Below the pieces are notes generated by a model. That model was not told where the DNA came from and did not search any database. It saw only the letters and a program-made list of their open reading frames with translations. Shown piece after piece: positions 46,938 through 56,063 of a stretch of DNA of 64,000 nt. The DNA comes from Azorhizobium caulinodans ORS 571 (lineage in GTDB: Bacteria > Pseudomonadota > Alphaproteobacteria > Rhizobiales > Xanthobacteraceae). Numbering within the stretch: position 1 is the stretch's first letter; each line of letters opens with the position of its first letter. The stretch spans positions 5,174,001 through 5,238,000 of the forward strand of contig NC_009937.1 in NCBI RefSeq assembly GCF_000010525.1, in the 5' to 3' direction. Both the position numbers and the translations under genes were made by a program.

Positions 46938-47283
46938 GCCGTCCTCCCTGTGTCGGAGGTGCGCCGGCCATTTTTGCCGTGCGTCTCCCCCGTTTTGGCG
47001 CCCGTTCAAGTTGGCGTTGGGCGCCTTGGCCCGGTCATGCGCCGGGCTTTGATTGAAACAATCGAACGTTCTTTTTTTGATCGGGTCAAGCCCGAAACCG
47101 CACCGTCATGTCTTGCACTGCGGCGTTCCGGCGCGCACTGTAGCACCCACCTGCGACGCTGACGCGCAGGCCTATCCAATACCCGCGCGCCTGGCGCCGC
47201 AAGCAGGCGGAGCGGCGGGCCGGGGTCCAAAGCAAGGACGGACAGTCCCTTTCACGGGGCGAACCGCCGGGGCGAAAGGCGCG
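46938..47283. other. Divergent control region between livG and tetR
   Basis: 346 bases with no supported gene. The A+T-rich part around 47040-47090 contains operator copy 1 (47055-47071) and must hold the promoters for livG and tetR. A possible longer tetR frame begins here but has no N-terminal family match. Confidence 0.7.
47055..47071 (+). promoter_or_regulatory. Putative TetR operator copy 1 (livG side)
   Basis: GAAAC, seven bases including a central CGA, then CGTTC. The same RAAAC-N7-CGTTY pattern recurs before liuB at 47963-47979. An inner GAACGTTC palindrome overlaps the right half. Confidence 0.55.
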
Positions 47284-47919
47284 ATGGCGCGGACAGTGGG
47301 TTCAAACGGGGCACGCACGGCGCAGGCCATAAGGCAGGCGGGCGTGAAGCTCATCTACCAGCATGGCTATGAGGCCATGAGCCTGCGCCAGCTCGCCGCC
47401 GAGGTCGGGCTGCAATCGGGCTCGCTCTACAAATATTTCGACAACAAGCAGAGCCTGCTGTTCGACATTGTCCGCGACCATATGGAGGATCTGCTCAGCA
47501 AGGTTTCCGAGGCGCTGGACGGCCTCAGCGATCCCATGGATCGCCTCAGGGCCTATGTGGGCTTCCACCTGCGCTACCATATGACGCGGATGGCCCACGT
47601 CTTCATCGCCAACATGGAGATCCGCAGCCTCGAGGCCGAGCACCGGGCGGAAATCGTCGCCATGCGCCGGCGCTATGAGGGCCTGCTCGACGCCATCCTG
47701 CGCGAGGGTGCGGAACGGGGCCTGTTCAAGGTCACCGATTCGCGGGTCTCCACCTATGCCATCATCTCCATGCTCACCGGCATCTGCATGTGGTACCGGC
47801 CCGATGGCCGGCTCAGTCAGGATGAGCTGGTGACCATCTATACGGATCTCGTCACCGGAGGCGTCGCCCTCACCGGGCTGCCCGCTGCCGTGCCGGACGC
47901 GCGGCGCCGGCGCGCCTGA
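47284..47919 (+). CDS. TetR-family regulator, likely controlling uptake and liu genes
   Basis: A 211-residue repressor. The helix-turn-helix lies at about residues 15-60 (AIRQAGVKLIYQHGYEAMSL, RQLAAEVGLQSGSLYKYFDNKQSLL). The ligand domain has the TetR_C shape seen in regulators of acyl-CoA metabolism (DRLRAYVGFHLRYHMTRM, EIVAMRRRYEGLLDAIL). It sits between the divergent liv/ligase operon and liuB, with matching operator copies on both sides. It therefore most likely responds to a CoA thioester of the pathway; the ligand is not known. Confidence 0.87.
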   Translation: MARTVGSNGARTAQAIRQAGVKLIYQHGYEAMSLRQLAAEVGLQSGSLYKYFDNKQSLLFDIVRDHMEDLLSKVSEALDGLSDPMDRLRAYVGFHLRYHMTRMAHVFIANMEIRSLEAEHRAEIVAMRRRYEGLLDAILREGAERGLFKVTDSRVSTYAIISMLTGICMWYRPDGRLSQDELVTIYTDLVTGGVALTGLPAAVPDARRRRA

Positions 47920-47962
47920 GCCTCCGGCACACACCCTACATGCCCCTTGCGGGGCGATGAAA

Positions 47963-47979
47963 AAAACGTACGATCGTTT
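47963..47979 (+). promoter_or_regulatory. Putative TetR operator copy 2 (liuB side)
   Basis: AAAAC, seven bases with a central CGA, then CGTTT, the same layout as 47055-47071. It lies 113 bases before the liuB start, just after a small GCCCC/GGGGC hairpin at 47942-47955 that may end the tetR transcript. Confidence 0.55.
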
Positions 47980-48092
47980 CTCATGCCGACGCCAGATCGG
48001 CACCGGAGGAGACAGGACCCCGAGGCACCGGCAGCAACCCTGCCGGCGGCTATGCCCGTCTTCTGCGCAACGACATCAGGGCGAGGACGCGC

Positions 48093-49700
48093 ATGGCGAT
48101 CATCGAGGATGCGGTGGACCGCCGCTCGGAGGCCTATCGGCGCAATCGCGAGGCGCTCGCCGCCAGCGTCGCGGACCTGCGCGCCACGGTGGATCGCATT
48201 GCCGAGGGCGGCGGAGCGGTGGCCCGTGAGCGCCACCTGAAGCGCGGCAAGCTCCTGCCGCGCGATCGCATCCGCACCCTGCTCGACACCGGCTCGCCTT
48301 TCCTCGAACTCTCCCAGCTCGCCGCCCACGGCATGTATGAGGACGAGGTGCCCGCCGCCGGTCTCATCACGGGCATCGGCCGCGTGTCGGGGCGCGAATG
48401 CCTGATCGTCGCCAATGACGCCACGGTGAAGGGCGGCACCTACTTCCCCATGACGGTGAAGAAGCACCTGCGCGCCCAGTCCATCGCGCGGGAGAATCAC
48501 CTGCCTTGCCTCTATCTGGTGGATTCCGGCGGCGCCAACCTGCCCAATCAGGACGAGGTGTTCCCGGACCGCGAGCATTTCGGCCGCATCTTCTTCAATC
48601 AGGCCAACATGTCGGCGGAGGGCATCGCCCAGATCGCCGTGGTCATGGGCTCATGCACGGCGGGCGGCGCCTATGTGCCCGCCATGGCCGACCAGTCCAT
48701 CATGGTGAAGAACCAGGCCACGATCTTCCTCGGCGGCCCGCCACTGGTGAAGGCGGCCACCGGCGAGGTGGTGACGGCGGAGGAACTGGGCGGCGCGGAC
48801 GTGCACACCCGCACCTCGGGCGTTGCCGACCATATGGCGGAGAACGATGCCCATGCCCTCGGCATCGCCCGCACCATCGTCGCCGGGCTCAACCGCCGCA
48901 AATCCCATGGGCTGGAGATCCGCCCGCCGCGCCCCCCGCTCTACGATGCGGAGGAGATCTACGGCATCGTCTCGCAGGACCCGAAGAAGCCGTTCGACGT
49001 GCGCCAGATCATCGCCCGCATCGTGGACGCCTCCGAGTTCGACGAGTTCAAGCCGCTCTATGGCCAGACGCTGGTGACCGGCTTCGCCCACATCTTCGGC
49101 TATCCGGTCGGCATCATCGCCAACAACGGCATCCTCTTCTCGGAGAGCGCGCTCAAAGGGGCGCATTTCGTGGAATTGTGCTGCCAGCGCAATATCCCGC
49201 TCGTCTTTCTCCAGAACATCACCGGCTTCATGGTGGGCCGGAAATATGAGGCCGGCGGCATCGCCAAGGATGGCGCCAAGCTCGTCACCGCCGTCTCCTG
49301 CGCCAGCGTGCCGAAGTTCACGGTGGTGATCGGCAATTCCTTCGGCGCCGGCAATTACGGCATGTGCGGCCGGGCCTATGATCCCCGCTTCCTCTGGATG
49401 TGGCCGAACGCCCGCATCTCGGTGATGGGCGGCGAGCAGGCGGCGAATGTGCTGGCGCAGGTGAAGCGCGACGGCATCGAGGGGCGCGGCGGCAGCTGGA
49501 GCCCGGAGGAGGAAGCCGCCTTCAAGGCCCCCATCCAGGCGCAATACGAGGTGCAGGGCCATCCCTATTATTCCTCGGCGCGGCTGTGGGACGATGGCGT
49601 GATCGACCCCGCCGACACCCGCATGGTCCTGGCGCTCGCGCTTTCCGCCTCCCTCAACGCCCCGGAGCGCGACACCCGCTTCGGCGTGTTCCGCATGTGA
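48093..49700 (+). CDS. liuB: Methylcrotonyl-CoA carboxylase, carboxyltransferase (beta) subunit
   Basis: A 535-residue acyl-CoA carboxyltransferase of leucine/isovalerate breakdown, moving CO2 from biotin to 3-methylcrotonyl-CoA. Both crotonase-like halves are present. CoA- and biotin-pocket strings include [55 protein letters not shown], and the MCC-specific [20 protein letters not shown] and [19 protein letters not shown] with [16 protein letters not shown]. The match to MCC rather than propionyl-CoA carboxylase is clear. It opens the rightward liu operon. Confidence 0.95.
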   Translation: MAIIEDAVDRRSEAYRRNREALAASVADLRATVDRIAEGGGAVARERHLKRGKLLPRDRIRTLLDTGSPFLELSQLAAHGMYEDEVPAAGLITGIGRVSGRECLIVANDATVKGGTYFPMTVKKHLRAQSIARENHLPCLYLVDSGGANLPNQDEVFPDREHFGRIFFNQANMSAEGIAQIAVVMGSCTAGGAYVPAMADQSIMVKNQATIFLGGPPLVKAATGEVVTAEELGGADVHTRTSGVADHMAENDAHALGIARTIVAGLNRRKSHGLEIRPPRPPLYDAEEIYGIVSQDPKKPFDVRQIIARIVDASEFDEFKPLYGQTLVTGFAHIFGYPVGIIANNGILFSESALKGAHFVELCCQRNIPLVFLQNITGFMVGRKYEAGGIAKDGAKLVTAVSCASVPKFTVVIGNSFGAGNYGMCGRAYDPRFLWMWPNARISVMGGEQAANVLAQVKRDGIEGRGGSWSPEEEAAFKAPIQAQYEVQGHPYYSSARLWDDGVIDPADTRMVLALALSASLNAPERDTRFGVFRM

Positions 49701-49742
49701 GGGGCGGCGTTGAACGCTCTCCCGCCCTCCGGCCCGCCGCCG

Positions 49743-49883
49743 GCCCCCTCCCAACCCTCCCCCGCAAGCGGGAGAGGGCTTTTCCGGCACGCAAGCGGCG
49801 CTGTCTGTCTTCTACCCGCCGCCTCTCCCCGCTCGCGAGACTGGCTCCCTCTCCCGCTTGCGGGGGAGGGCTGGGGAGGGGGC
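49743..49883. repeat. REPIN-like inverted pair, type A
   Basis: Forward unit 49743-49783 (CCCCCTCCCAACCCTCCCCC, GCAAGC centre) and inverse unit 49842-49883 (CTCTCCCGCTTGCGGGGGAG, then GGCTGGGGAGGGGG). Confidence 0.8.
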
Positions 49884-49962
49884 AGGAGGACACTCTGTGT
49901 CAAAAGTGGACGCCCATTGCAGCGTCCCCAATCGCGCCATCGCGCTCTTGCGGAACCGGCCC

Positions 49963-50092
49963 TACCCCCCTCCCTGCCCTCCCCCACAAGGGGGGAGGGT
50001 TCCCCCGCCTCTCTCGGACAGCATCCCGCCTCTTCCCCCGCGCACCGCGCCCCCTCCCCCCTTGAGGGGGAGGGCTGGGGAGGGGGGTATGA
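49963..50092. repeat. REPIN-like inverted pair, type B
   Basis: Forward unit 49963-50005 (TACCCCCCTCCCTGCCCTCC, CACAAGG centre) and inverse unit 50049-50092 (CCCCCTTGAGGGGGAGGG, then CTGGGGAGGGGGGTA). Confidence 0.8.
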
Positions 50093-50152
50093 CGCTCTCC
50101 ACTTGACCATGCACCCCTCGCCTCCCGCTCCCGTTCCCGAAAGAGGCGCCTC

Positions 50153-50929
50153 ATGAGCCTCCTCACTGCCCTCGAAGACGGCGTCGCCGTCCTCACCCTC
50201 AACCGGCCGGAGGTGCACAACGCCTTCGATGACGCGCTGATCGCCGCGCTGACGCGGGCCTATGAAAGCGCCATCGCGGACCCAGCGGTGCGCGCCATCC
50301 TGCTCGCCGCCAACGGTGCCTCCTTCTGCTCGGGCGGCGATCTCAACTGGATGCGCCGCATGGCCGGCTACTCCCATGATGAGAATCTGGCGGACGCCGA
50401 AAAGCTCGGCCGGCTCATGCAGATCATCGACACCGCGCCCAAGCCGACGCTGGCCCGCGTCCACGGCTCGGCCTTCGCCGGCGCCATCGGGCTCATTGCC
50501 TGCTCGGACATCGCGGTGGCGGTGCCCGAGGCCGAGTTTGCGGTCACGGAAGTGCGCATCGGCCTCATCCCGGCTGTCATCAGCCCCTATCTGGTGCGGG
50601 CCATGGGGGTCCGGCAGGCGCGGCGTTATTTCCTCACCGCCGAACGCTTTTCGGCCGAAGCCGCCCGCACGCTCGGTCTCATCCATGAGGTGGTGCCGGC
50701 CGCTGATCTCGATACCGCAATTGCCCGCCACCTGAAGGCACTGAAGGCGGCGAGCCCCGCCGCGCTCAAAGCCACCAAGGCGCTGGTGGCGGCGGTGGAT
50801 CAACCCTTGTCTGAAGCGGTCATTGCCGACACCGCCCGCCGCATCGCCGATCAGCGCGCCAGCGCGGACGGGCGCGAGGGCCTCTCTGCCTTCCTCGAAA
50901 AACGCAAGCCGAACTGGGGACAGGCATGA
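50153..50929 (+). CDS. liuC: Enoyl-CoA hydratase, probable methylglutaconyl-CoA hydratase
   Basis: A 258-residue crotonase-fold enzyme. LTLNRPEVHNAFDDALIAAL opens the fold, FCSGGDLNWMRRMAG forms the oxyanion pocket, and VHGSAFAGAIGLIACSDI with AVTEVRIGLIPAVISPY carries the active-site Glu-type region. The SGGDLNWM form and its place between liuB and liuD point to the hydratase step of leucine breakdown (3-methylglutaconyl-CoA to HMG-CoA). It overlaps liuD by four bases (ATGA). Confidence 0.9.
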   Translation: MSLLTALEDGVAVLTLNRPEVHNAFDDALIAALTRAYESAIADPAVRAILLAANGASFCSGGDLNWMRRMAGYSHDENLADAEKLGRLMQIIDTAPKPTLARVHGSAFAGAIGLIACSDIAVAVPEAEFAVTEVRIGLIPAVISPYLVRAMGVRQARRYFLTAERFSAEAARTLGLIHEVVPAADLDTAIARHLKALKAASPAALKATKALVAAVDQPLSEAVIADTARRIADQRASADGREGLSAFLEKRKPNWGQA

Positions 50930-52923
50930 GCCTGCGCAAGCTTCTCATCGCCAACCGGGGCGAAATCGCCGTCCGCATCATGCGCACCGCGCGGGCCATG
51001 GGCATCGCCACCGTGGCCGTCTATTCGGAAGCGGACGCCCACGCGCTCCATGTGGAGACGGCCGATGAGGCCTGGCCCATCGGCCCCGCCCCAGCCCGCG
51101 AGAGCTATCTGAAGATCGACGCCATCATCGCCGCCGCAAAGGCGAGCGGCGCGGATGCCATTCACCCCGGCTACGGCTTCCTCTCCGAGAATGCCGCCTT
51201 TGGGGAGGCGTGCGCTGAGGCCAGCATCACCTTCGTCGGCCCGCCCGCATCCGCCATCCGCGCCATGGGCTCCAAAAGCGCGGCCAAGGCGCTGATGGAG
51301 AAGGCGGGCGTGCCCCTCGTGCCCGGCTATCACGGCGAGGATCAGGACCCCGCCCTGCTGGCCGCCGAGGCGGCGCGCATCGGCTATCCCGTGCTCATCA
51401 AGGCCTCCGCCGGCGGCGGCGGCAAGGGCATGAAGGTGGTGGCCTCGGCGGGGGAATTCGCCGACGCTCTTGCCTCCGCCCAGCGCGAGGCCCGCAACGC
51501 CTTCGGCGACGACCGGGTGCTGATCGAGAAATATCTCACCCGCCCCCGCCACATCGAGGTGCAGGTGTTTGCCGACAGCCATGGCAACGCCGTCTATCTC
51601 AACGAGCGCGACTGCTCCATCCAGCGCCGGCATCAGAAGGTGGTGGAGGAAGCCCCCGCCCCCGGACTCTCGCCCGAACGGCGCGCCGCCATGGGCCAGG
51701 CGGCGGTGGATGCGGCGCGGGCCGTCGGCTACGTGGGCGCGGGCACGGTGGAGTTCATTGCCGAGGGCGAGGACTTCTTCTTCATGGAGATGAACACCCG
51801 CCTGCAGGTGGAGCACCCCGTCACCGAGGCCATCACCGGACAGGATCTCGTGGAATGGCAGTTGCGTGTGGCGCGCGGCGAAAGGCTGCCGCTCACGCAG
51901 GCGGATGTCCCGCTGGAAGGCGCCGCCATCGAGGTGCGGCTTTATGCGGAAGACCCGCAGAAGGATTTCCTGCCGCAGGTGGGCCGGCTCGATCATCTGC
52001 GCCTGCCCGATGATCTGCCCGGCGTGCGCGTCGACACCGGCGTGCGGGCGGGGGATAGCGTCTCCATCCATTACGATCCGATGATCGCCAAGATCATCGC
52101 CCGCGGCGCCGACCGGGCGGAGGCGGTGGGACGGCTGGCCGCCGCGCTGGCCGCGACCGAAGTGGTGGGCCTGCCCACCAACCGCGCCTTCCTCGCCGCC
52201 ATCGCCAATCATCCCGCCTTCACGGCGGCGGATCTCGATACGGGCTTCATCGGCCGCTTCGGGGCTGACCTCCTGCCCGCGCCCGAGCCGTTGGACGACC
52301 GCACGCTGGCGCTCGCCGCCCTCTCCATCCTGCTGGAGGAGGCGCGCGTCTCTGCCACGGCCACCGATCCGGCCGATCCCTTCTCACCCTGGGGCCTCGC
52401 CCCCGGCTGGCGGCTCAACCGCGCCGCCCATGTGGACCTCACCTTCTCGGACGGGGGCGCCCGCCTCGTGGTGCGGGCGCATTATCGCGCGCGGGGCTTT
52501 GCCCTCGATCTGCCCGGCGGCACGCTGGAGGTGGAAGGCCGGCTTGAGGCCGACGGCACCATGGAAGCGCGCCTCGCGGGCGTGAAGCTTCGGGCGCGCG
52601 TGGTGCGCTCCGGCATGAAGCTGACGGTCTTCGCCGGCGGAACCGAGCGCCTGATCGAGTTCGTGGACCCGCGCCGCGCCTCCATCGACGCCACCGGCAC
52701 CGCCGGCCGCCTCGTCGCGCCCATGCCGGGCACGGTCATCCGCGTGGCCGTGGAGCCCGGCCAGAGCGTTCAGAAGGGCGCCGCTCTGGTGGTGGTGGAG
52801 GCCATGAAGATGGAACACACCGTCACCGCCCCCCGTGACGGCACCGTCGCCCGCGTCCTGTTCGCCGCCGGCGATCTGGTGGACGAAGGCGCGGAACTGC
52901 TGGTGCTGGAAGAGGCGGGGTGA
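50926..52923 (+). CDS. liuD: Methylcrotonyl-CoA carboxylase, biotin carboxylase/biotin carrier (alpha) subunit
   Basis: A 665-residue biotin-dependent subunit. Residues 1-450 are the biotin carboxylase: KLLIANRGEIAVRIMRTARA, HPGYGFLSENAAF, the ATP-grasp loop LIKASAGGGGKGMKVV, RDCSIQRRHQKVVEEAP and EMNTRLQVEHPVTEAITGQD. A linker/BT domain follows at about 450-590. The C-terminal biotinyl domain holds EAMKMEHTVTAP, whose Lys is biotinylated. It partners with LiuB. A REPIN-like pair follows the stop. Confidence 0.95.
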   Translation: MSLRKLLIANRGEIAVRIMRTARAMGIATVAVYSEADAHALHVETADEAWPIGPAPARESYLKIDAIIAAAKASGADAIHPGYGFLSENAAFGEACAEASITFVGPPASAIRAMGSKSAAKALMEKAGVPLVPGYHGEDQDPALLAAEAARIGYPVLIKASAGGGGKGMKVVASAGEFADALASAQREARNAFGDDRVLIEKYLTRPRHIEVQVFADSHGNAVYLNERDCSIQRRHQKVVEEAPAPGLSPERRAAMGQAAVDAARAVGYVGAGTVEFIAEGEDFFFMEMNTRLQVEHPVTEAITGQDLVEWQLRVARGERLPLTQADVPLEGAAIEVRLYAEDPQKDFLPQVGRLDHLRLPDDLPGVRVDTGVRAGDSVSIHYDPMIAKIIARGADRAEAVGRLAAALAATEVVGLPTNRAFLAAIANHPAFTAADLDTGFIGRFGADLLPAPEPLDDRTLALAALSILLEEARVSATATDPADPFSPWGLAPGWRLNRAAHVDLTFSDGGARLVVRAHYRARGFALDLPGGTLEVEGRLEADGTMEARLAGVKLRARVVRSGMKLTVFAGGTERLIEFVDPRRASIDATGTAGRLVAPMPGTVIRVAVEPGQSVQKGAALVVVEAMKMEHTVTAPRDGTVARVLFAAGDLVDEGAELLVLEEAG

Positions 52924-52961
52924 GGGCGGCGAGATGGGCAGCCGTCTCCGCGCTTTGCGCG

Positions 52962-53104
52962 GACCCCCTCCCTATCCCTCCCCCGCAAGCGGGAGAGGGG
53001 ACCTGCCCCCTTAGCTGACAGGTTGTCCCGGAAGATCGTCCGGCTTCCTCATGCGAGCCAGAAAAGCCCTCTCCCGCCTGCGGGGGAGGGTTGGGAGGGG
53101 GCAG
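52962..53104. repeat. REPIN-like inverted pair, type A
   Basis: Forward unit 52962-53002 (CCCCCTCCCTATCCCTCCCC, GCAAGC centre, GGGAGAGGGG) and inverse unit 53063-53104 (CTCTCCCGCCTGCGGGGGAG, then GGTTGGGAGGGGGC). It lies between the convergent stops of liuD and the amidotransferase gene. Confidence 0.8.
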
Positions 53105-53137
53105 ACCGGGCGCGAAGAAACGCAGCCGCGAGCCCAG

Positions 53138-54004
53138 TCACCCCCGGCCGCGGCGGGCCCGTTCCGGCAGCACGAGGTGGGCGATCCAGTTGCGGATTTC
53201 GGCGGTGCGCAGTTCCTTGGAGATGACGGCCCCGTCCACACCATGGCGCCAGATGAGGGCGGCGTTGGCGGGGTCGCGCTCCAGCTTTTCGAGGTCGCCG
53301 ATGAAGGCGCTTTCCTCGTCCTCGTCGAGGAAGAAGCCCTCGGCCACCAGCGAGGGGCTGAGGCGGCGGAAGATGGCCGCCATTTCCCGGAAGGGATATT
53401 CGGGGTGGTACTGCACGCCCCAGGCGGTGCTGGCGCCCACCTTGAACTCGGCCGCCTGCACCTGAGAGTGGTCGTTGGTGGCGAGCAGCCGCGCGCCGTG
53501 GGGCAGCGTCTCCACCTCGTCCAGATGCACGGTCATGGCCTCGAACACCTCGGGCTTGCCGTCATACATGTGATGGTCGCGCCCGGCGTCCGTGACGCGG
53601 ATGCGGCGGCCGAAGCCGACCTCGCGGCCGCGCGGGTTCTTGCGCACGGCGCCGCCGGCGGCGGTGGTGATGAGCTGGAGGCCCCAGCAACTGCCGAAGA
53701 CCGGCGTGCCGGTGGTGAAGGCGGCGCGCAGGAGGTCGATCTGCTTCTGGATCTCCTCGCCGCCATTGTAGATGTTCAGCGAGGAGCCGGTGATGGCGAT
53801 GCCGTCATAGCCCGCAAGGCCGCCGCTGTCGGGCAGGTTGGCGCCCGGGTCGGCCGGATAGCAGATGTCCACGACGGCGGTGGGCAGGATTTCCCGCAGC
53901 AGCCGCGCATAGCCCTCGCTCGCCGCTTCGCCTCCGAACCGCACCTGACGGGCGCGGGCTTCGGCGACATTGCCTTCGACAACGAGCAGACGGGGAGCGG
54001 ACAT
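53138..54004 (-). CDS. Class I glutamine amidotransferase-like protein
   Basis: A 288-residue GATase1-fold protein. The nucleophile Cys is in VFGSCWGLQLIT (about residues 101-112), and the His/Glu of the triad are in WGVQYHPEYPFREMAA. It stands alone, without a synthase partner, as do many proteins of this branch that act on gamma-glutamyl compounds or as GMP-synthase-like amidases. The acidic loop GFFLDEDEESAFIGD near the C-terminus is distinctive. The acceptor substrate is unknown. Confidence 0.83.
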   Translation of the reverse strand: MSAPRLLVVEGNVAEARARQVRFGGEAASEGYARLLREILPTAVVDICYPADPGANLPDSGGLAGYDGIAITGSSLNIYNGGEEIQKQIDLLRAAFTTGTPVFGSCWGLQLITTAAGGAVRKNPRGREVGFGRRIRVTDAGRDHHMYDGKPEVFEAMTVHLDEVETLPHGARLLATNDHSQVQAAEFKVGASTAWGVQYHPEYPFREMAAIFRRLSPSLVAEGFFLDEDEESAFIGDLEKLERDPANAALIWRHGVDGAVISKELRTAEIRNWIAHLVLPERARRGRG

Positions 54005-54113
54005 GATGGACAGGAACCTGTTGGAGCTTGGAAAGCGCGGCGGGAACCAGCGCGCCGATCCCTCACCATAGGCGGCATTTTGACCAAAGCGAGGTGCGCG
54101 AGGCTCGCGGGCC

Positions 54114-55025
54114 TCAGTCCCCCAGCGTCGCCTCCAGCGTTTCGCGCGCCCGCTCCCGCCGCTCGTTCAGCAGGAGATAGACGCCCGACGCGATGACGAT
54201 GGCCGCTCCCGCCAGCGTCCACAGGCTCGGCACCTGATGGAACAGCGCCCAGCCGAGGATGATCATGCCGATGATCTGCACATAGAGGAAAGGCGCCAGC
54301 ACCGCCGCGGGCGCATGGCGGTGGGCGATGATGAGCAGCATGTGGCCGCCGCCCGCCACGAGGCCGATCAGCAGCAGCACCACCAGAACGGCCGGCTCCT
54401 GCGGCGTCTCCCACGCGAAGGGCAGCGGCAGCGAAGCGACCACCGAGCCGACCAGCGACGTGTAGAACAGGGTGGTCGGCGTCTTGTCCGTGTCCGCAAG
54501 CATGCGGGTCAGGATCGCGTAGAGCGCATAGCAGCCAGCGGAGAAGAGCGAGAGCAGGGCGGCGGGATGGATGCCGCCCGCCCCCGGCTGGGCCACGAGG
54601 AGAATGCCGGCAAATCCCGCCGAAATGGCCGCCCAGTGCCGCGCGCCCACCCACTCCCCCAGCATCGGCCCGGCGAACAGGGCGACGAAGAAGGGCGCCG
54701 AGAACATGATGGAGACGGTCTGGTCCAGTTGCAGGAACTGAAGCGCCGTGAAGTTGAGGATCGTGCAGCCGAACAGCAGGGCCGAGCGGGTCACCTGAAG
54801 CACGGGTCGCCGGGTGGAGAGCAGGCCGGGCACCGTCCAGGGATTGAAGACCACCAGCGCGATGACGAAGTGCACCACGTAGCGCGCCCACACCACCATG
54901 AAGACATTGATGTGGGCACCGAGCCATTTCGCCATGGCGTCCGAGATGGCGAAGGTGGAGACCGCAAGGCACATGAGCAGGATGCCGAACAGGCGGCGAC
55001 TGGCGGGCTTGGTGGCGGCTGACAT
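54114..55025 (-). CDS. EamA/DMT-family transporter
   Basis: A 303-residue ten-helix drug/metabolite transporter. Two EamA repeats are visible: one begins LFGILLMCLAVSTFAISDAM, the second AALLSLFSAGCYALYAILTR. The short motif PFFVALFAGPMLGEWVGARH closes the first repeat. The substrate is not evident. The start MSAATKPASRR is used rather than an ATG four codons upstream. It lies in the same direction as the amidotransferase, with a gap of about 110 bases. Confidence 0.87.
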   Translation of the reverse strand: MSAATKPASRRLFGILLMCLAVSTFAISDAMAKWLGAHINVFMVVWARYVVHFVIALVVFNPWTVPGLLSTRRPVLQVTRSALLFGCTILNFTALQFLQLDQTVSIMFSAPFFVALFAGPMLGEWVGARHWAAISAGFAGILLVAQPGAGGIHPAALLSLFSAGCYALYAILTRMLADTDKTPTTLFYTSLVGSVVASLPLPFAWETPQEPAVLVVLLLIGLVAGGGHMLLIIAHRHAPAAVLAPFLYVQIIGMIILGWALFHQVPSLWTLAGAAIVIASGVYLLLNERRERARETLEATLGD

Positions 55026-55304
55026 GGCTGGTCTCAAGCCTCCGCCGCGAAACGGCGGGCAGGCGGCTGCACCGCTGCGGCGCAGGCGAACGAACGGCGG
55101 ATGTCGGGCATCGATCCCCCAGCGGCCGGCAGCTGCGGCGCAGTCTTAATCGTTTCAACAACCGATACCGGGCAGGGCGCCGAGGCAAAACCGCAAATCC
55201 TGCATGCAGATGCGCGCCCGCATGCACATGGCGCGGGTCCGGCAGGTCCGCTTCGCGGCCGGCCGTGCTATCTGGAGCGGATCCCCACCCTGTCCGGTTG
55301 CTCC

Positions 55305-56060
55305 ATGTCCCAGGCCGCCCGTTCCGAACCGCCCGTCTCGCCTCTTGCCGCGCGCCTGCTCCATCGCGATGGCATGGTGCTGGTGCTAGACAAGCCGGCG
55401 GGCCTGCCCGTGCATCCCGGCCCCAAGGGTGGGGAGACGCTGCACGACCATCTGAACGGCCTGCGCTTCGGCCTGCCCCGCGCGCCCGAGTTGGCCCATC
55501 GGCTCGACAAGGACACCTCCGGCTGCCTCGTGCTCGGCCGTCACGGCAAGGCGCTCGCCCTGCTCAACCGCCTGTTCGCGGAGGGCCAGGCGGACAAGAC
55601 CTATGTGGCGGTGACGCGGGGTGCGCCCGCCGAGGAGACGGGGCGCATCGATCAGCCGCTCGCCAAGCGCTCGCCCCACCGGGGCTGGTGGATGCAGGCG
55701 GTGCCGAAGGGCACGCCTGGTGGCCTTGAGGCGGTGACGGACTGGCGGGTGCTCGCCCGCACGGAAGGTCTCGCGGTGATGGCGCTTTCTCCGGTGACGG
55801 GACGCACGCATCAATTGCGCGCCCATCTCTCGCACATCGGTTTTCCCATTCTCGGCGACAGCATCTATGGCGGCGCCTCGCGCCTGCCCGGCGGGCCGAT
55901 GCTGCATCTGCATTCCCGCCGCATCGTCCTGCCGGTGGCGAAGAACGGTCCGGCCATCGACGCCCGCGCGCCCCTGCCGCCGCACATGGTCGAGACGCTG
56001 ACAGCGCTGGGGCTGGAGAGCGCCGCGATCGAGGCCGCGGCCGATACGGCGTTCGACTGA
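55305..56060 (+). CDS. RluA-family pseudouridine synthase
   Basis: A 251-residue RNA pseudouridine synthase. The catalytic Asp is in the RluA signature AHRLDKDTSGCLVLGR (about residues 64-79). Other motifs are VLVLDKPAGLPVHPG at the N-terminus and SPVTGRTHQLRAHLSHIGFP with LGDSIYGG. There is no N-terminal S4 domain, so it resembles the short RluA or TruC types modifying 23S rRNA or tRNA. The start at 55305 fits the family; the longer upstream frame is not supported. Confidence 0.9.
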   Translation: MSQAARSEPPVSPLAARLLHRDGMVLVLDKPAGLPVHPGPKGGETLHDHLNGLRFGLPRAPELAHRLDKDTSGCLVLGRHGKALALLNRLFAEGQADKTYVAVTRGAPAEETGRIDQPLAKRSPHRGWWMQAVPKGTPGGLEAVTDWRVLARTEGLAVMALSPVTGRTHQLRAHLSHIGFPILGDSIYGGASRLPGGPMLHLHSRRIVLPVAKNGPAIDARAPLPPHMVETLTALGLESAAIEAAADTAFD

Positions 56061-56063
56061 AAC

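Larger units (their letters stand above)
49701..50152. other. Repeat-filled gap between liuB and liuC
   Basis: 452 bases with no credible gene. Most of it is a type A pair followed by a type B pair of palindromic repeats, the same composite as at 43652-44074. Confidence 0.8.

Noticed and set aside
49710-50156. Plus-strand frame between liuB and liuC
   Set aside because: Its PSPASGRG and SPLPLAGEG strings come from translating the palindromic repeats. It is not a gene.
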